Positions 1 to 5,464 of a stretch of 5,564 nucleotides of DNA are shown here, one piece after another. The position numbers were made by a program, and so were the translations under genes. A model generated the notes under the pieces. The model saw only the letters and a program-made list of their open reading frames with translations. It searched no databases and had not been told where the DNA came from. Source of the DNA: Elusimicrobia bacterium HGW-Elusimicrobia-2 (GTDB taxonomy: Bacteria; CG03); assembly GCA_002841685.1 (NCBI GenBank), contig PHAM01000087.1, forward strand, positions 1 through 5,564, given 5' to 3'. Within the stretch, counting starts at the first letter, position 1, and each line of letters opens with the position of its first letter.

Positions 1-26
1 CATTGTCCTCTTTCTTCTCTTTTCAT
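1..26 (-). CDS. 5' end of an unidentified gene leaving the left edge
   Basis: Only eight codons are inside the window. They read M-K-R-E-E-R-G-Q before the edge. The start is supported by a strong Shine-Dalgarno sequence (AGGAGG on the minus strand, plus coordinates 32-37) placed 5 nt before the ATG, and by a TATAAT box further upstream. The few visible residues are charged and hydrophilic and do not identify a family. A second ATG lies at the very edge (1-3), preceded by AGAGGA, and could be an alternative start. The gene is co-directional with the hydE-like gene but separated from it by about 390 bp of repeat and remnant sequence, so it probably has its own promoter. Confidence 0.5.
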
Positions 27-31
27 ACCTA

Positions 32-60
32 CCTCCTCTTTCCTTCTTTCCCTCATTATA
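32..60 (-). promoter_or_regulatory. Ribosome-binding site and -10 box of the left-edge gene
   Basis: On the minus strand a perfect TATAAT lies at 55-60 and an AGGAGG ribosome-binding site at 32-37. The -35 region 17 bp upstream (about 78-83, TGAAAA) is a poor match, so promoter strength is uncertain. A single GTATGA half-site (89-94) has no partner at NikR spacing. Confidence 0.4.
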
Positions 61-116
61 CTTTTTTGGAAGGTAGGTTTTCATATAATCATACTCCGAC
101 TGAACGGCATACATTC

Positions 117-178
117 TGTCATTTCGAGCGAAACGAGAAATCTTAGATTCTTCGTCGCTAACGCTCCTCAGAATGACA
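117..178. repeat. Imperfect palindromic dispersed-repeat element
   Basis: The element starts with TGTCATT (117-123) and ends with its exact complement AATGACA (172-178). Inside, GAGCG and CGAGAAATCT on the left face AGATTCTTCG and GCTC on the right, so most of the 62 bp can fold into a long imperfect hairpin. This layout (GTCATT, GAGCGAA, AATCT, then the mirror image) is that of short dispersed palindromes present in many copies in some environmental bacterial genomes. Copy number cannot be judged from one window. It lies just before the truncated DUF1016 remnant and may mark the break point. Confidence 0.7.
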
Positions 179-193
179 TGAGAGTATGAATAA

Positions 194-373
194 TTCAAGT
201 TAATTTTGTGTCAAGATAAGAATGCGGTTGTGGCAGAATATGCGCTACGCGGGTTCAGTAAACCGATAGGTGTTTCCGAATATGAGTTAACTCGCGCATT
301 GCCGCAAAGTTTAAAATCTTCACTGCCTACGGTTGAAGAAATTGAAGAAGAGTTGAAAAGTAGGAAAAAATAG
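194..373 (+). pseudogene. C-terminal remnant of a DUF1016/YhcG-type PDDEXK nuclease
   Basis: One plus-strand frame is open from 194 to the TAG at 371-373 and reads about 59 residues, including LILCQDKN, VVAEYALR, KPIGVSEYELT and LPTVEEIEEEL. This matches my memory of the extreme C terminus of DUF1016 (YhcG) proteins, whose PDDEXK nuclease domain ends with 'KPIGVSEY.LT..LP..LKSSLPT.EEIE.EL'. Nothing of the remaining, roughly 300-residue protein is present. The frame is closed by a TAA at 191-193, and the palindromic repeat lies just upstream. No ATG or ribosome-binding site opens the fragment. I therefore call it a decayed, truncated gene, unrelated in function and strand to the nickel-linked operon. 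Intact relatives are often found near restriction-modification or mobile genes. Confidence 0.75.
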
Positions 374-414
374 AGGGGGGGGTACCTTAAAACGGCGTCG
401 TCGGAAAAAAGGGG

Positions 415-1716
415 TTAAACGCCCGCGCCAAGGTCGGTGGGAGCTCTGCCGAGTTTCCTGAGATCCGAAACAGCTTCCCGCACCTGCACGTCAACAGATA
501 CGTTTTCGTGTATCCTTTCGGGATATATTTGATAGTTCTTTCTGTGCTCATCGGGAGTGAGGTTGAGCATCATGGAATTTGCCCCCGCCATAAAACCTCT
601 GTTTCGCCCTTCCACAGGGGCCAGAGTTTCCAGAGCCGTTGTTGAAACGATTTTTCCCAAGGGGTCCGCGATTCTCAGCAGAGAGATTGTTTTTAATATT
701 TTGTCGAGAGAAGGGGGCTTTGTTCCCGCAAAAGGCGTTTGAGGATGAGGAATAAAAGGCCCGAAGGTGTACATTTCAGGAGCGAGTTTTACCGCCTCAA
801 GAATATCCTTCACTGTATCTTCGTCACTCTGTCCGGGGAATCCGACAAGGCCCCCGGTCAGGACCAGAAAACCTAACTTTTTTGCCTCTTCAATTTCTTC
901 CAGGCGACGGCTCAGGGAATCCCCGGGATGGATTTTTGAATAAATAGTTTCGTTTGAAGTTTCAAAGCGTATGAGCACGCCGCGGGCTCCAGCGTCATAG
1001 AATTTTTTCAATCCGGCTTTGCCAACTTCCCCGACGCTTATAAAGAGCAGGACAGCGTTTTCACCGCGTATTTTTTTAATGAGTTTTGCAATGCGTCCGG
1101 CGTCCCATTCGGGGTCTTCTCCGCTTTGAAGAACCAGCGCCTTGAAACCGTAAATATCAATAGAGCGTTTAACGGTGTCAAGGATTTCTTCCTCGGTCAT
1201 TCTATATCGGGGCAGTGCGATATTGTCTTTTCGTATGCCGCAGTACAGGCAGTTGTTCGCGCAGTTGTTTGAGAATTCAATGATACCATGCACGCAGCAG
1301 GCGTTTTTGTGGTATTTCTGGCGTATGAAATTCGCCACCTTGTATAAGTATTCTTTATCTCCCTCGTCTTCCAGTGAGAAAAGATGCAGATATTCCTCAA
1401 ATTTTATTTTTCTTCCTTCCAGCGCCGCATCCAGTATCGTCCGGGTTTTTTTTGACGCTTCTCCTTTTCCTTCAAGTTTTGAAAGGCGAAGGTCCACTTT
1501 CCGGAGCTTAAAAAATGTTTCTTTCCAGAATTCCAGTATTTCCCGGGCTTCTTTTTCGGGAACGACATTTATGACAAAACCGCCCTGCGCATATATATAG
1601 TCACCGGCCTTTACTTTTACAAAATCGTTGTGAGCGTAGCGTTTCTCGCCGAAGTAGTCTATTATGACTTTCTTGTCCTGGAAGCCTGTTATTTTACCGG
1701 GGATGGCGTAGCACAT
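415..1716 (-). CDS. HypC-HydE fusion: HypC-like domain plus HydE-like radical-SAM enzyme
   Basis: The 433-residue protein has two parts. Residues 1-75 are a full HypC/HupF-type chaperone domain: it starts MCYAIPGKI, with Cys2 as in HypC, and contains the GDYIYAQGGF strand. HypC carries Fe(CO)(CN)2 for [NiFe]-hydrogenase using Cys2. Residues 90-433 resemble HydE, with a radical-SAM cluster motif CX3CX2C (Cys152, Cys156, Cys159 in SNNCANNCLYCGIRKDN), LQSGEDP at 196-202, VGFPGQ at 291-296 and GPFIPHPQTP at 319-328. The second-cluster Cys motif seen near the C terminus of some HydE proteins is absent. The usual HypC His in 'HxGF' is Gln44 here. HydE acts on the HydG product in H-cluster assembly; the substrate here is unknown. 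The start is 12 nt after the hydG-like stop, with GAAGAG as ribosome-binding site, so it is the last gene of the apparent operon. The domain calls are strong; the function is inference. Confidence 0.9.
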   Translation of the reverse strand: MCYAIPGKITGFQDKKVIIDYFGEKRYAHNDFVKVKAGDYIYAQGGFVINVVPEKEAREILEFWKETFFKLRKVDLRLSKLEGKGEASKKTRTILDAALEGRKIKFEEYLHLFSLEDEGDKEYLYKVANFIRQKYHKNACCVHGIIEFSNNCANNCLYCGIRKDNIALPRYRMTEEEILDTVKRSIDIYGFKALVLQSGEDPEWDAGRIAKLIKKIRGENAVLLFISVGEVGKAGLKKFYDAGARGVLIRFETSNETIYSKIHPGDSLSRRLEEIEEAKKLGFLVLTGGLVGFPGQSDEDTVKDILEAVKLAPEMYTFGPFIPHPQTPFAGTKPPSLDKILKTISLLRIADPLGKIVSTTALETLAPVEGRNRGFMAGANSMMLNLTPDEHRKNYQIYPERIHENVSVDVQVREAVSDLRKLGRAPTDLGAGV

Positions 1717-1728
1717 AATATCCGCTCT

Positions 1729-3183
1729 TCAAAAGTAGATGTCGCGTTCTCCGTTTTTGATTTTTGTGTAGTCGTCCATAAATTTTTTAAATATCTTCGG
1801 TTTTTGCTTTTTTATTTCATCAATTTCTTTTTTTATTATTTTTTCACCTTTTTTCTTTGTTTCAGGAGAAGCGTAATCGTCCAGCCATTCCCTGAATGTA
1901 AGAACGGCGTTCATTTTACAGAACCATTTTTCCTCGCCTTTTTTCAGGAGGTTCATTATACATTTGCCGGTCCTGCCGCAGCGGTATCCGGCGGTGCAGA
2001 AAGAAGTTATATAGCCCATGTCGGCGAATTCGCCTATGACTTCATCAAGGCTTCTTGTGTCGCCGAGCATAAACTGCTGCCGTTCCGCTTCCTGTTCGCT
2101 GTATCGGTCGCTGTATGCGCCTATTCCTATTTTGGTTGAAGCGTCGGTCTGTGTTACTCCCAGGCTTAGCGCTTCACGGCGTATTTTAGCCTTTTCCCTC
2201 GCCGTTATTATCATTCCCGTGTAGGGCACAGAAATGCGTATTATGGTTATAAGTTTTTTAAAATCTTCGTCTGAAACCTTATATGTACTTTTTTTAGATA
2301 GAGTGGTGCCGGACGCCGGTTCAAGCCGGGGAAATGAAATTGTGTGAGGGCCTATCCCGAAATGTTTTTCCAGGTCGATAGTATGATATAAAAGGCCCAT
2401 CACTTCAAAACGCCAGTCATATAATCCGAAAAGTGCGCCTATGGCCACATCGTCTATTCCGGCTTTCTGCGCCCTGTGAAGGGCATAGAGACGCCACCTG
2501 TAATCAGATTTTGATCCGGTCGGATGCATTTTTGAGTAAGTGTCATGATGATAAGTTTCCTGAAAAACCTGATATGTTCCGATACCGGTTTTTTTAAGCT
2601 GTTTTAACTCTTTTACCGTCATAGGCGCGGCATTTACATTGACCCTGCGGATCTCTCCGTGGCGGACTTTTACGCTGTATATGGTGTTAATAGTGTCGGT
2701 CATATAATCTATCCCTGAGGATGGATGTTCTCCGTAGACAACAATTATGCGTTTGTGCCCTGAAGAGACAAGGGCTTTTGCCTCATTTTCAGTTTCTTTA
2801 AGAGATAATTTACGGCGTTTTTCAGATTTATTGCTTTTTCTGAAAGCGCAGTATAGACAGTCGTTTTCACAAAGATTGCTCAGGTAAAGCGGAGCGAAAG
2901 TGACGATCCTGTTGTCATAGACTTTTTTCTTTATCGCCAGGGCCGCTTTCTGCATCTCAAGCAGAAGTTTTTTGTCAGTCACATTTAAAAGAGCCGCTGT
3001 TTCATCGGGCTCAAGTCTTTTTATCTTGAGAGCTTTGGCGATGATCTGCCTTATGCGCTTTTTAGACGGTGACTTATTTTTTTTAATGAGCTCCCATATA
3101 TGCGTGTCATTAATGAAATCGTTACCGTTCTTATTGAGATATTGAGAATACTCCTGTGGTACGATACGGGAGATATTTTTCAT
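1729..3183 (-). CDS. HydG-like radical-SAM enzyme with altered C-terminal cluster motif
   Basis: From the ATG at 3183 the protein has 484 residues, close to the usual HydG length. HydG cleaves tyrosine to p-cresol and makes CO and cyanide on an Fe-S cluster for [FeFe]-hydrogenase. The radical-SAM motif is Cys105, Cys109, Cys112 (LSNLCENDCLYCAFRKSN). Family-typical stretches follow: VNVNAAP, FQETYH, KMHPTG, KSDYRWR, GLYDWRFEV and GIGPHTISFPRLEPA. His267 sits where HydG binds the extra 'dangler' iron. The C-terminal CX2CX22C spacing is kept, but the middle Cys is Gly: Cys396, Gly399, Cys422 (CTAGYRCGRTGKC), with extra Cys401 and Cys408. An upstream ATG at 3261 would add 26 residues unlike HydG and overlap the previous gene by 64 nt. 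I prefer 3183, although its ribosome-binding site is weak. It could be a paralogue with different chemistry rather than true HydG. Confidence 0.88.
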   Translation of the reverse strand: MKNISRIVPQEYSQYLNKNGNDFINDTHIWELIKKNKSPSKKRIRQIIAKALKIKRLEPDETAALLNVTDKKLLLEMQKAALAIKKKVYDNRIVTFAPLYLSNLCENDCLYCAFRKSNKSEKRRKLSLKETENEAKALVSSGHKRIIVVYGEHPSSGIDYMTDTINTIYSVKVRHGEIRRVNVNAAPMTVKELKQLKKTGIGTYQVFQETYHHDTYSKMHPTGSKSDYRWRLYALHRAQKAGIDDVAIGALFGLYDWRFEVMGLLYHTIDLEKHFGIGPHTISFPRLEPASGTTLSKKSTYKVSDEDFKKLITIIRISVPYTGMIITAREKAKIRREALSLGVTQTDASTKIGIGAYSDRYSEQEAERQQFMLGDTRSLDEVIGEFADMGYITSFCTAGYRCGRTGKCIMNLLKKGEEKWFCKMNAVLTFREWLDDYASPETKKKGEKIIKKEIDEIKKQKPKIFKKFMDDYTKIKNGERDIYF

Positions 3184-3197
3184 CAGGGCGGCGGGGT

Positions 3198-3494
3198 TTA
3201 ATTTTCCAATGCGCTTTTGAAAACTTTTCCGGGATTGTCCGCCAGCAGCAGGATTCCCCATACCGCAAGGGCAAGGATGATTACAGAAAGTCCGAGCAAT
3301 GCGGCATCCGGAGTCATTTCAAAAAACGCTTCCCCCTCTGTCAGATATGCCATGACTGAGTCGATGAACCACATGATTGCCGCGCCCCAGAATATCAGGC
3401 TTAACGTGCCCAGCTTATATTTGTCGTCGGGGGCGTTTACATACCATAGCGCAGTTGTGATCACCGCCGCCAGTGCGGTCATAAGCAGCCACAT
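3198..3494 (-). CDS. Small three-segment membrane protein, unknown function
   Basis: The 98-residue protein has three hydrophobic stretches, roughly residues 1-20, 28-51 and 64-85, joined by short acidic loops (APDDKYK and TEGEAFFEMTPDA). It ends in a short basic tail. I do not recognise the family. There are no Cys or His residues for metal binding. Its ATG overlaps the stop of the 128-aa gene by one base (TAATG), and a very strong AGGGAGG ribosome-binding site lies 7 nt upstream. Translational coupling and joint stoichiometry with the 128-aa protein are therefore likely, and the two may form one inner-membrane unit. The hydG-like start lies 14 nt downstream of its stop. Confidence 0.82.
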   Translation of the reverse strand: MWLLMTALAAVITTALWYVNAPDDKYKLGTLSLIFWGAAIMWFIDSVMAYLTEGEAFFEMTPDAALLGLSVIILALAVWGILLLADNPGKVFKSALEN

Positions 3495-3880
3495 TATTCA
3501 GCCTCCCTGACAATGGCCATCTTTGCTCCGTTAATGGCTCTGTTTACCAGCTCAACGGCCGTAACCATTATTGCCCAGATGCTTGTTACGGTTACGGACA
3601 TAGCTGTACCCACTGTAGCCATCTCGTGAAGCATTGGAGCCACTTCCGAAGGATTTTTCAGCGCTGTCAAAAAAGGCGGCCAGGGCGTGACTTCCCCGTG
3701 CCATATATGTTCCAGCGCCAGCAGTATAACCCCGCCCCATAACATCGTGTTCAGCCAGCCCAATCTCCGGCTCCAGCTCAATCCGGCATTTTCAGTCTTT
3801 TTACCCTCTCTCTTCTTAACAACCTTCTGCGCAACGCTTGTTACGATGGCCTCTGCCATAGGTACAATAAAACACGCCAT
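3494..3880 (-). CDS. Small membrane protein with conserved-looking N terminus, unknown function
   Basis: The 128-residue protein begins MACFIVPMAEAIVTSVAQKVV, a hydrophobic or amphipathic stretch with Cys3. A very basic segment follows (KKREGKK, about 22-28). Clear transmembrane segments are about residues 41-60 (ending ALEHIWHGE) and 88-112. His60-region and Met/His residues (EHIWH at 57-61, MLHEM at 83-87) near the membrane edges could contact a metal, but this is a guess. There is no signal-peptidase site and no known domain that I recognise. The start is firmly set by AGGAGGT 8 nt before the ATG. It is coupled to the 98-aa gene by TAATG. It follows the porin gene after an 81-nt gap, so it may be the first inner-membrane component of the nickel-linked operon. 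Confidence 0.83.
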   Translation of the reverse strand: MACFIVPMAEAIVTSVAQKVVKKREGKKTENAGLSWSRRLGWLNTMLWGGVILLALEHIWHGEVTPWPPFLTALKNPSEVAPMLHEMATVGTAMSVTVTSIWAIMVTAVELVNRAINGAKMAIVREAE

Positions 3881-3899
3881 ACTCTTACCTCCTGTCTAT

Positions 3900-3928
3900 C
3901 CCCGTCATCCTGAGGCGAGGGGGAGTTT
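3900..3928. repeat. Possible half copy of a palindromic repeat between porin and membrane genes
   Basis: The segment CCGTCATCCTGAGGCGAGG resembles one arm of the GTCAT-CCTGAG-GCGA type of dispersed palindrome and is related in layout to the element at 117-178. The second arm is missing. On the minus strand a 5-bp stem (TCCCC/GGGGA) with a 15-16-nt loop is possible, and it lies just upstream of the 128-aa gene's ribosome-binding site. It has no T-tract, so it is not a classical terminator. It could affect mRNA stability or reduce expression of the distal genes. Confidence 0.35.
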
Positions 3929-3961
3929 CCAATACGTCAACATACTAAATTCTTTCATTTA

Positions 3962-4924
3962 TTAAAAATTTATTACAGTCTGCAGCGCAACCGAATTATT
4001 GTTAACACTCGGCGTTTCACTGTTTACCTGGTATTCGCCGCGTATTGAAATGTTTTCCGCGACATCACAGCCGATAGCGAGTGTTGATCTTTTAATTTTA
4101 TCACCGCCATCCGGTTTCCATTGGCCGTAGCGCGCAGTCCCATAAACATTTTTGTAAATGCCGGCGAGCGCCTGCATATAAAATCCGCTGTGTTTGTTTT
4201 CTCCTGTTCCCGACAGGTCTTCTTTACCTGCAATGTATTCTCCTTTTAAGTTGAACGATTTTTTCCCGCACCTGACATCCGCTCCTGTTCTCTGCCACAG
4301 TTTTTCGCTGTCGTCGTCAAAATATGGCCCCCTTGCGAAAGAAAAACCGAATTCAAGCTGTTTTGCCGGAGAGACGCCTATTCTGCCGCCGTAAGTTTTC
4401 GAATTATTATTGTCCGCGGTCTGATTAACGGGAGCGCTGCTTATATCAACGCCCATGCCGTTAACCGCGAAAAGATTGAAATTCAGCATAGAAGTTTTGC
4501 CGTGGAAATTTATTCCGGTATCGCTCCATCCTCCGTCCATCATGAGTTCGGTTGTAATGGGAGGAGTTACGATTTTTCTGTCGCAGGCCGCAAATGTGTG
4601 ACAGTCAATTCCGAAAGGTACATCAATGAGTCCTGCCTGTATCCCGAGTTTTTCTTTTACAATACTGAAATCAACAAGTGTCTGGCCGAGAGAGGCCTCT
4701 CCGTCTTCTACGACAACGGCACCCTCAAATGAGGCCTGCTCACTGATTTCGGTTTCAAAATCAATTTCAAATGTTCCCATTTGAAATGAACTGTTTTCGC
4801 TCTGCGTATCGCGATAAAGAATGTCGGCAAAACCGCTGATCGCGCCTTCGCCCTGCGCGGCGGTTATAAATACCACTGTCGTTGCCGAGAATAGAACCAT
4901 CGTTTTTAAAATCAGTTTTTTCAT
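3962..4924 (-). CDS. Porin-like outer-membrane beta-barrel protein
   Basis: From the ATG at 4924 the protein has 320 residues. It starts with a signal peptide (MKKLILKTMVLFSATTVVFITAAQG, cleavage near residue 25). The rest alternates polar and hydrophobic residues in beta-strand style and ends TVINF, with the terminal Phe typical of BAM-assembled barrels. It looks like a general or substrate-specific porin; the exact family is not recognised. Cys108-His109 and Cys114 (DCHTFAACDRK) form an unusual Cys/His-rich spot for a porin and might bind metal. The ATG at 4933 is less likely, because AAAGG directly abuts it, while the same AAGG is about 9 nt before the ATG at 4924. A NikR-type operator and promoter lie just upstream, so a role in passage of nickel or a nickel chelate across the outer membrane is a reasonable inference. 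Confidence 0.85.
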   Translation of the reverse strand: MKKLILKTMVLFSATTVVFITAAQGEGAISGFADILYRDTQSENSSFQMGTFEIDFETEISEQASFEGAVVVEDGEASLGQTLVDFSIVKEKLGIQAGLIDVPFGIDCHTFAACDRKIVTPPITTELMMDGGWSDTGINFHGKTSMLNFNLFAVNGMGVDISSAPVNQTADNNNSKTYGGRIGVSPAKQLEFGFSFARGPYFDDDSEKLWQRTGADVRCGKKSFNLKGEYIAGKEDLSGTGENKHSGFYMQALAGIYKNVYGTARYGQWKPDGGDKIKRSTLAIGCDVAENISIRGEYQVNSETPSVNNNSVALQTVINF

Positions 4925-4940
4925 AATTTCCATCCTTTAT

Positions 4941-4971
4941 AAGTGTTACGATTTCAATAATAGTAACACTT
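4941..4971. promoter_or_regulatory. Probable NikR operator upstream of the porin operon
   Basis: A perfect 9-bp inverted repeat, AAGTGTTAC (4941-4949) and GTAACACTT (4963-4971), is separated by 13 bp. The half-site centres are 22 bp apart, exactly as in the E. coli NikR site GTATGA-N16-TCATAC. As I recall, GTGTTAC/GTAACAC half-sites have been proposed for NikR in other anaerobes. The site lies next to nikR and overlaps the promoter region of the porin gene. Nickel-loaded NikR bound here would block RNA polymerase, so expression should rise when nickel is scarce. Confidence 0.83.
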
Positions 4972-4987
4972 TAAAAAAGTTTGTCAA
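4957..4987 (-). promoter_or_regulatory. Promoter of the porin/maturase operon
   Basis: On the minus strand a consensus TTGACA (plus coordinates 4982-4987) is followed by two possible -10 boxes: TATTAT (4957-4962, spacing 19, 5/6 match) or TACTAT (4960-4965, spacing 16, 4/6). One operator half-site falls between the -35 and -10 boxes and the other just downstream, which fits repression. Non-ideal spacing is common in regulated promoters. Confidence 0.6.
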
Positions 4988-4996
4988 GAAGAAAAT

Positions 4997-5410
4997 TCAG
5001 ATTCCTTTGCCGGTTGTAGCGGCATTCAGGGAGGAGTGCTTGACGCCTTTTACGGATTTTAGTTTATCCGCAAGACTTTTTATTTTTTGAGGCGCTCCTT
5101 TTACAATTATTATCTCAAAGCAGTTATTATGGTCCAGGTGGATGTGCTGTGAGGAAATAATGAGCCCGTGTGTGTCATGCTGTATATCGATAAGTTTGCT
5201 GATGAGATCTTTTTTGTGATGGTCATAGACAAGAGTTATCGCGGCCACGACCGTTTTGCCCTTGTCCCATTCGCTTTTGACAAGCTCTTTCCTTATAAGG
5301 TCCGCAATCGCTTTTGAGCGGGCCGGACAATTCTGTTTTTTTATGTGGAGGTCAAACTTTGACAGAAGTTCTTTTTCAAGCGAAACGCCGAATCTTGTAA
5401 GCTTATCCAT
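4997..5410 (-). CDS. nikR: NikR nickel-responsive transcriptional regulator
   Basis: The 137-residue protein is full length for NikR. Residues 1-45 are a ribbon-helix-helix DNA-binding domain: LTRFGVSLEKELLSKFD, then ARSKAIADLIRKEL. The C-terminal ACT-like metal-binding domain carries the expected nickel ligands His78 (IQHDTHG), His89 and His91 (SQHIHLDH) and Cys97 (NNCFEI), equivalent to E. coli His76, His87, His89 and Cys95. NikR tetramers bind nickel in the cytoplasm and then repress nickel-uptake genes. Its likely target is the inverted repeat directly downstream, before the porin gene. No matching operator is seen in front of nikR itself, so autoregulation is not evident. Cys28 within the DNA-binding domain is an unremarkable extra Cys. 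The start is the only good ATG; no clear ribosome-binding site precedes it. Confidence 0.95.
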   Translation of the reverse strand: MDKLTRFGVSLEKELLSKFDLHIKKQNCPARSKAIADLIRKELVKSEWDKGKTVVAAITLVYDHHKKDLISKLIDIQHDTHGLIISSQHIHLDHNNCFEIIIVKGAPQKIKSLADKLKSVKGVKHSSLNAATTGKGI

Positions 5411-5418
5411 TGATTGTA

Positions 5419-5447
5419 ATTTAACAAGTTGAGTGGTTTTGTGTCAA
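5419..5447 (-). promoter_or_regulatory. Probable nikR promoter, possibly giving a leaderless transcript
   Basis: On the minus strand TTGACA (plus coordinates 5442-5447) is followed after 17 bp by TTAAAT (5419-5424, 4/6 match to TATAAT). The expected transcription start then falls at or within a few bases of the nikR ATG (5408-5410), and no Shine-Dalgarno sequence is seen. A leaderless nikR mRNA is possible. Confidence 0.45.
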
Positions 5448-5449
5448 GC

Positions 5450-5464
5450 TTTTTGTGACAAAAA
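5450..5464. promoter_or_regulatory. 15-bp palindrome upstream of the nikR promoter
   Basis: TTTTTGT-G-ACAAAAA is a perfect palindrome about one base pair from the nikR -35 box. A near-direct repeat, TTTTGTGTCAA (5437-5447) and TTTTGTGACAA (5451-5461), spans it and the -35 box. It could be an operator for an unknown dimeric regulator. It is A/T-rich, so chance is possible, and it does not match the NikR half-sites. Confidence 0.3.

Noticed and set aside
89-94. GTATGA as an E. coli-type NikR half-site
   Set aside because: No TCATAC partner occurs at 16-bp spacing, and the local operator uses a different half-site.
375-382. Run of eight G as a phase-variation tract
   Set aside because: It lies after the stop of a pseudogene and outside any promoter or reading frame I can support. 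It may also be a sequencing uncertainty.
374-414. Possible terminator after the HydE-like gene
   Set aside because: There are T-rich runs and a CCTT/AAGG pair, but no stable GC stem followed by a T-tract on the minus strand.
1175-1600. Plus-strand 141-codon open frame inside the HydE-like gene
   Set aside because: It lies wholly opposite a well-recognised radical-SAM gene and gives a Ser/Phe-rich, antisense-type product with no family features.
1630-2139. Plus-strand 169-codon open frame over the HydG-like/HydE-like junction
   Set aside because: Its Phe/Tyr-rich product is the mirror of Lys-rich coding on the other strand. It is a shadow frame.
3184-3261. Upstream ATG extending the HydG-like protein by 26 residues
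   Set aside because: It overlaps the 98-aa gene by 64 nt, has no ribosome-binding site, and the extra residues look unlike HydG. The start at 3183 gives the normal family length.
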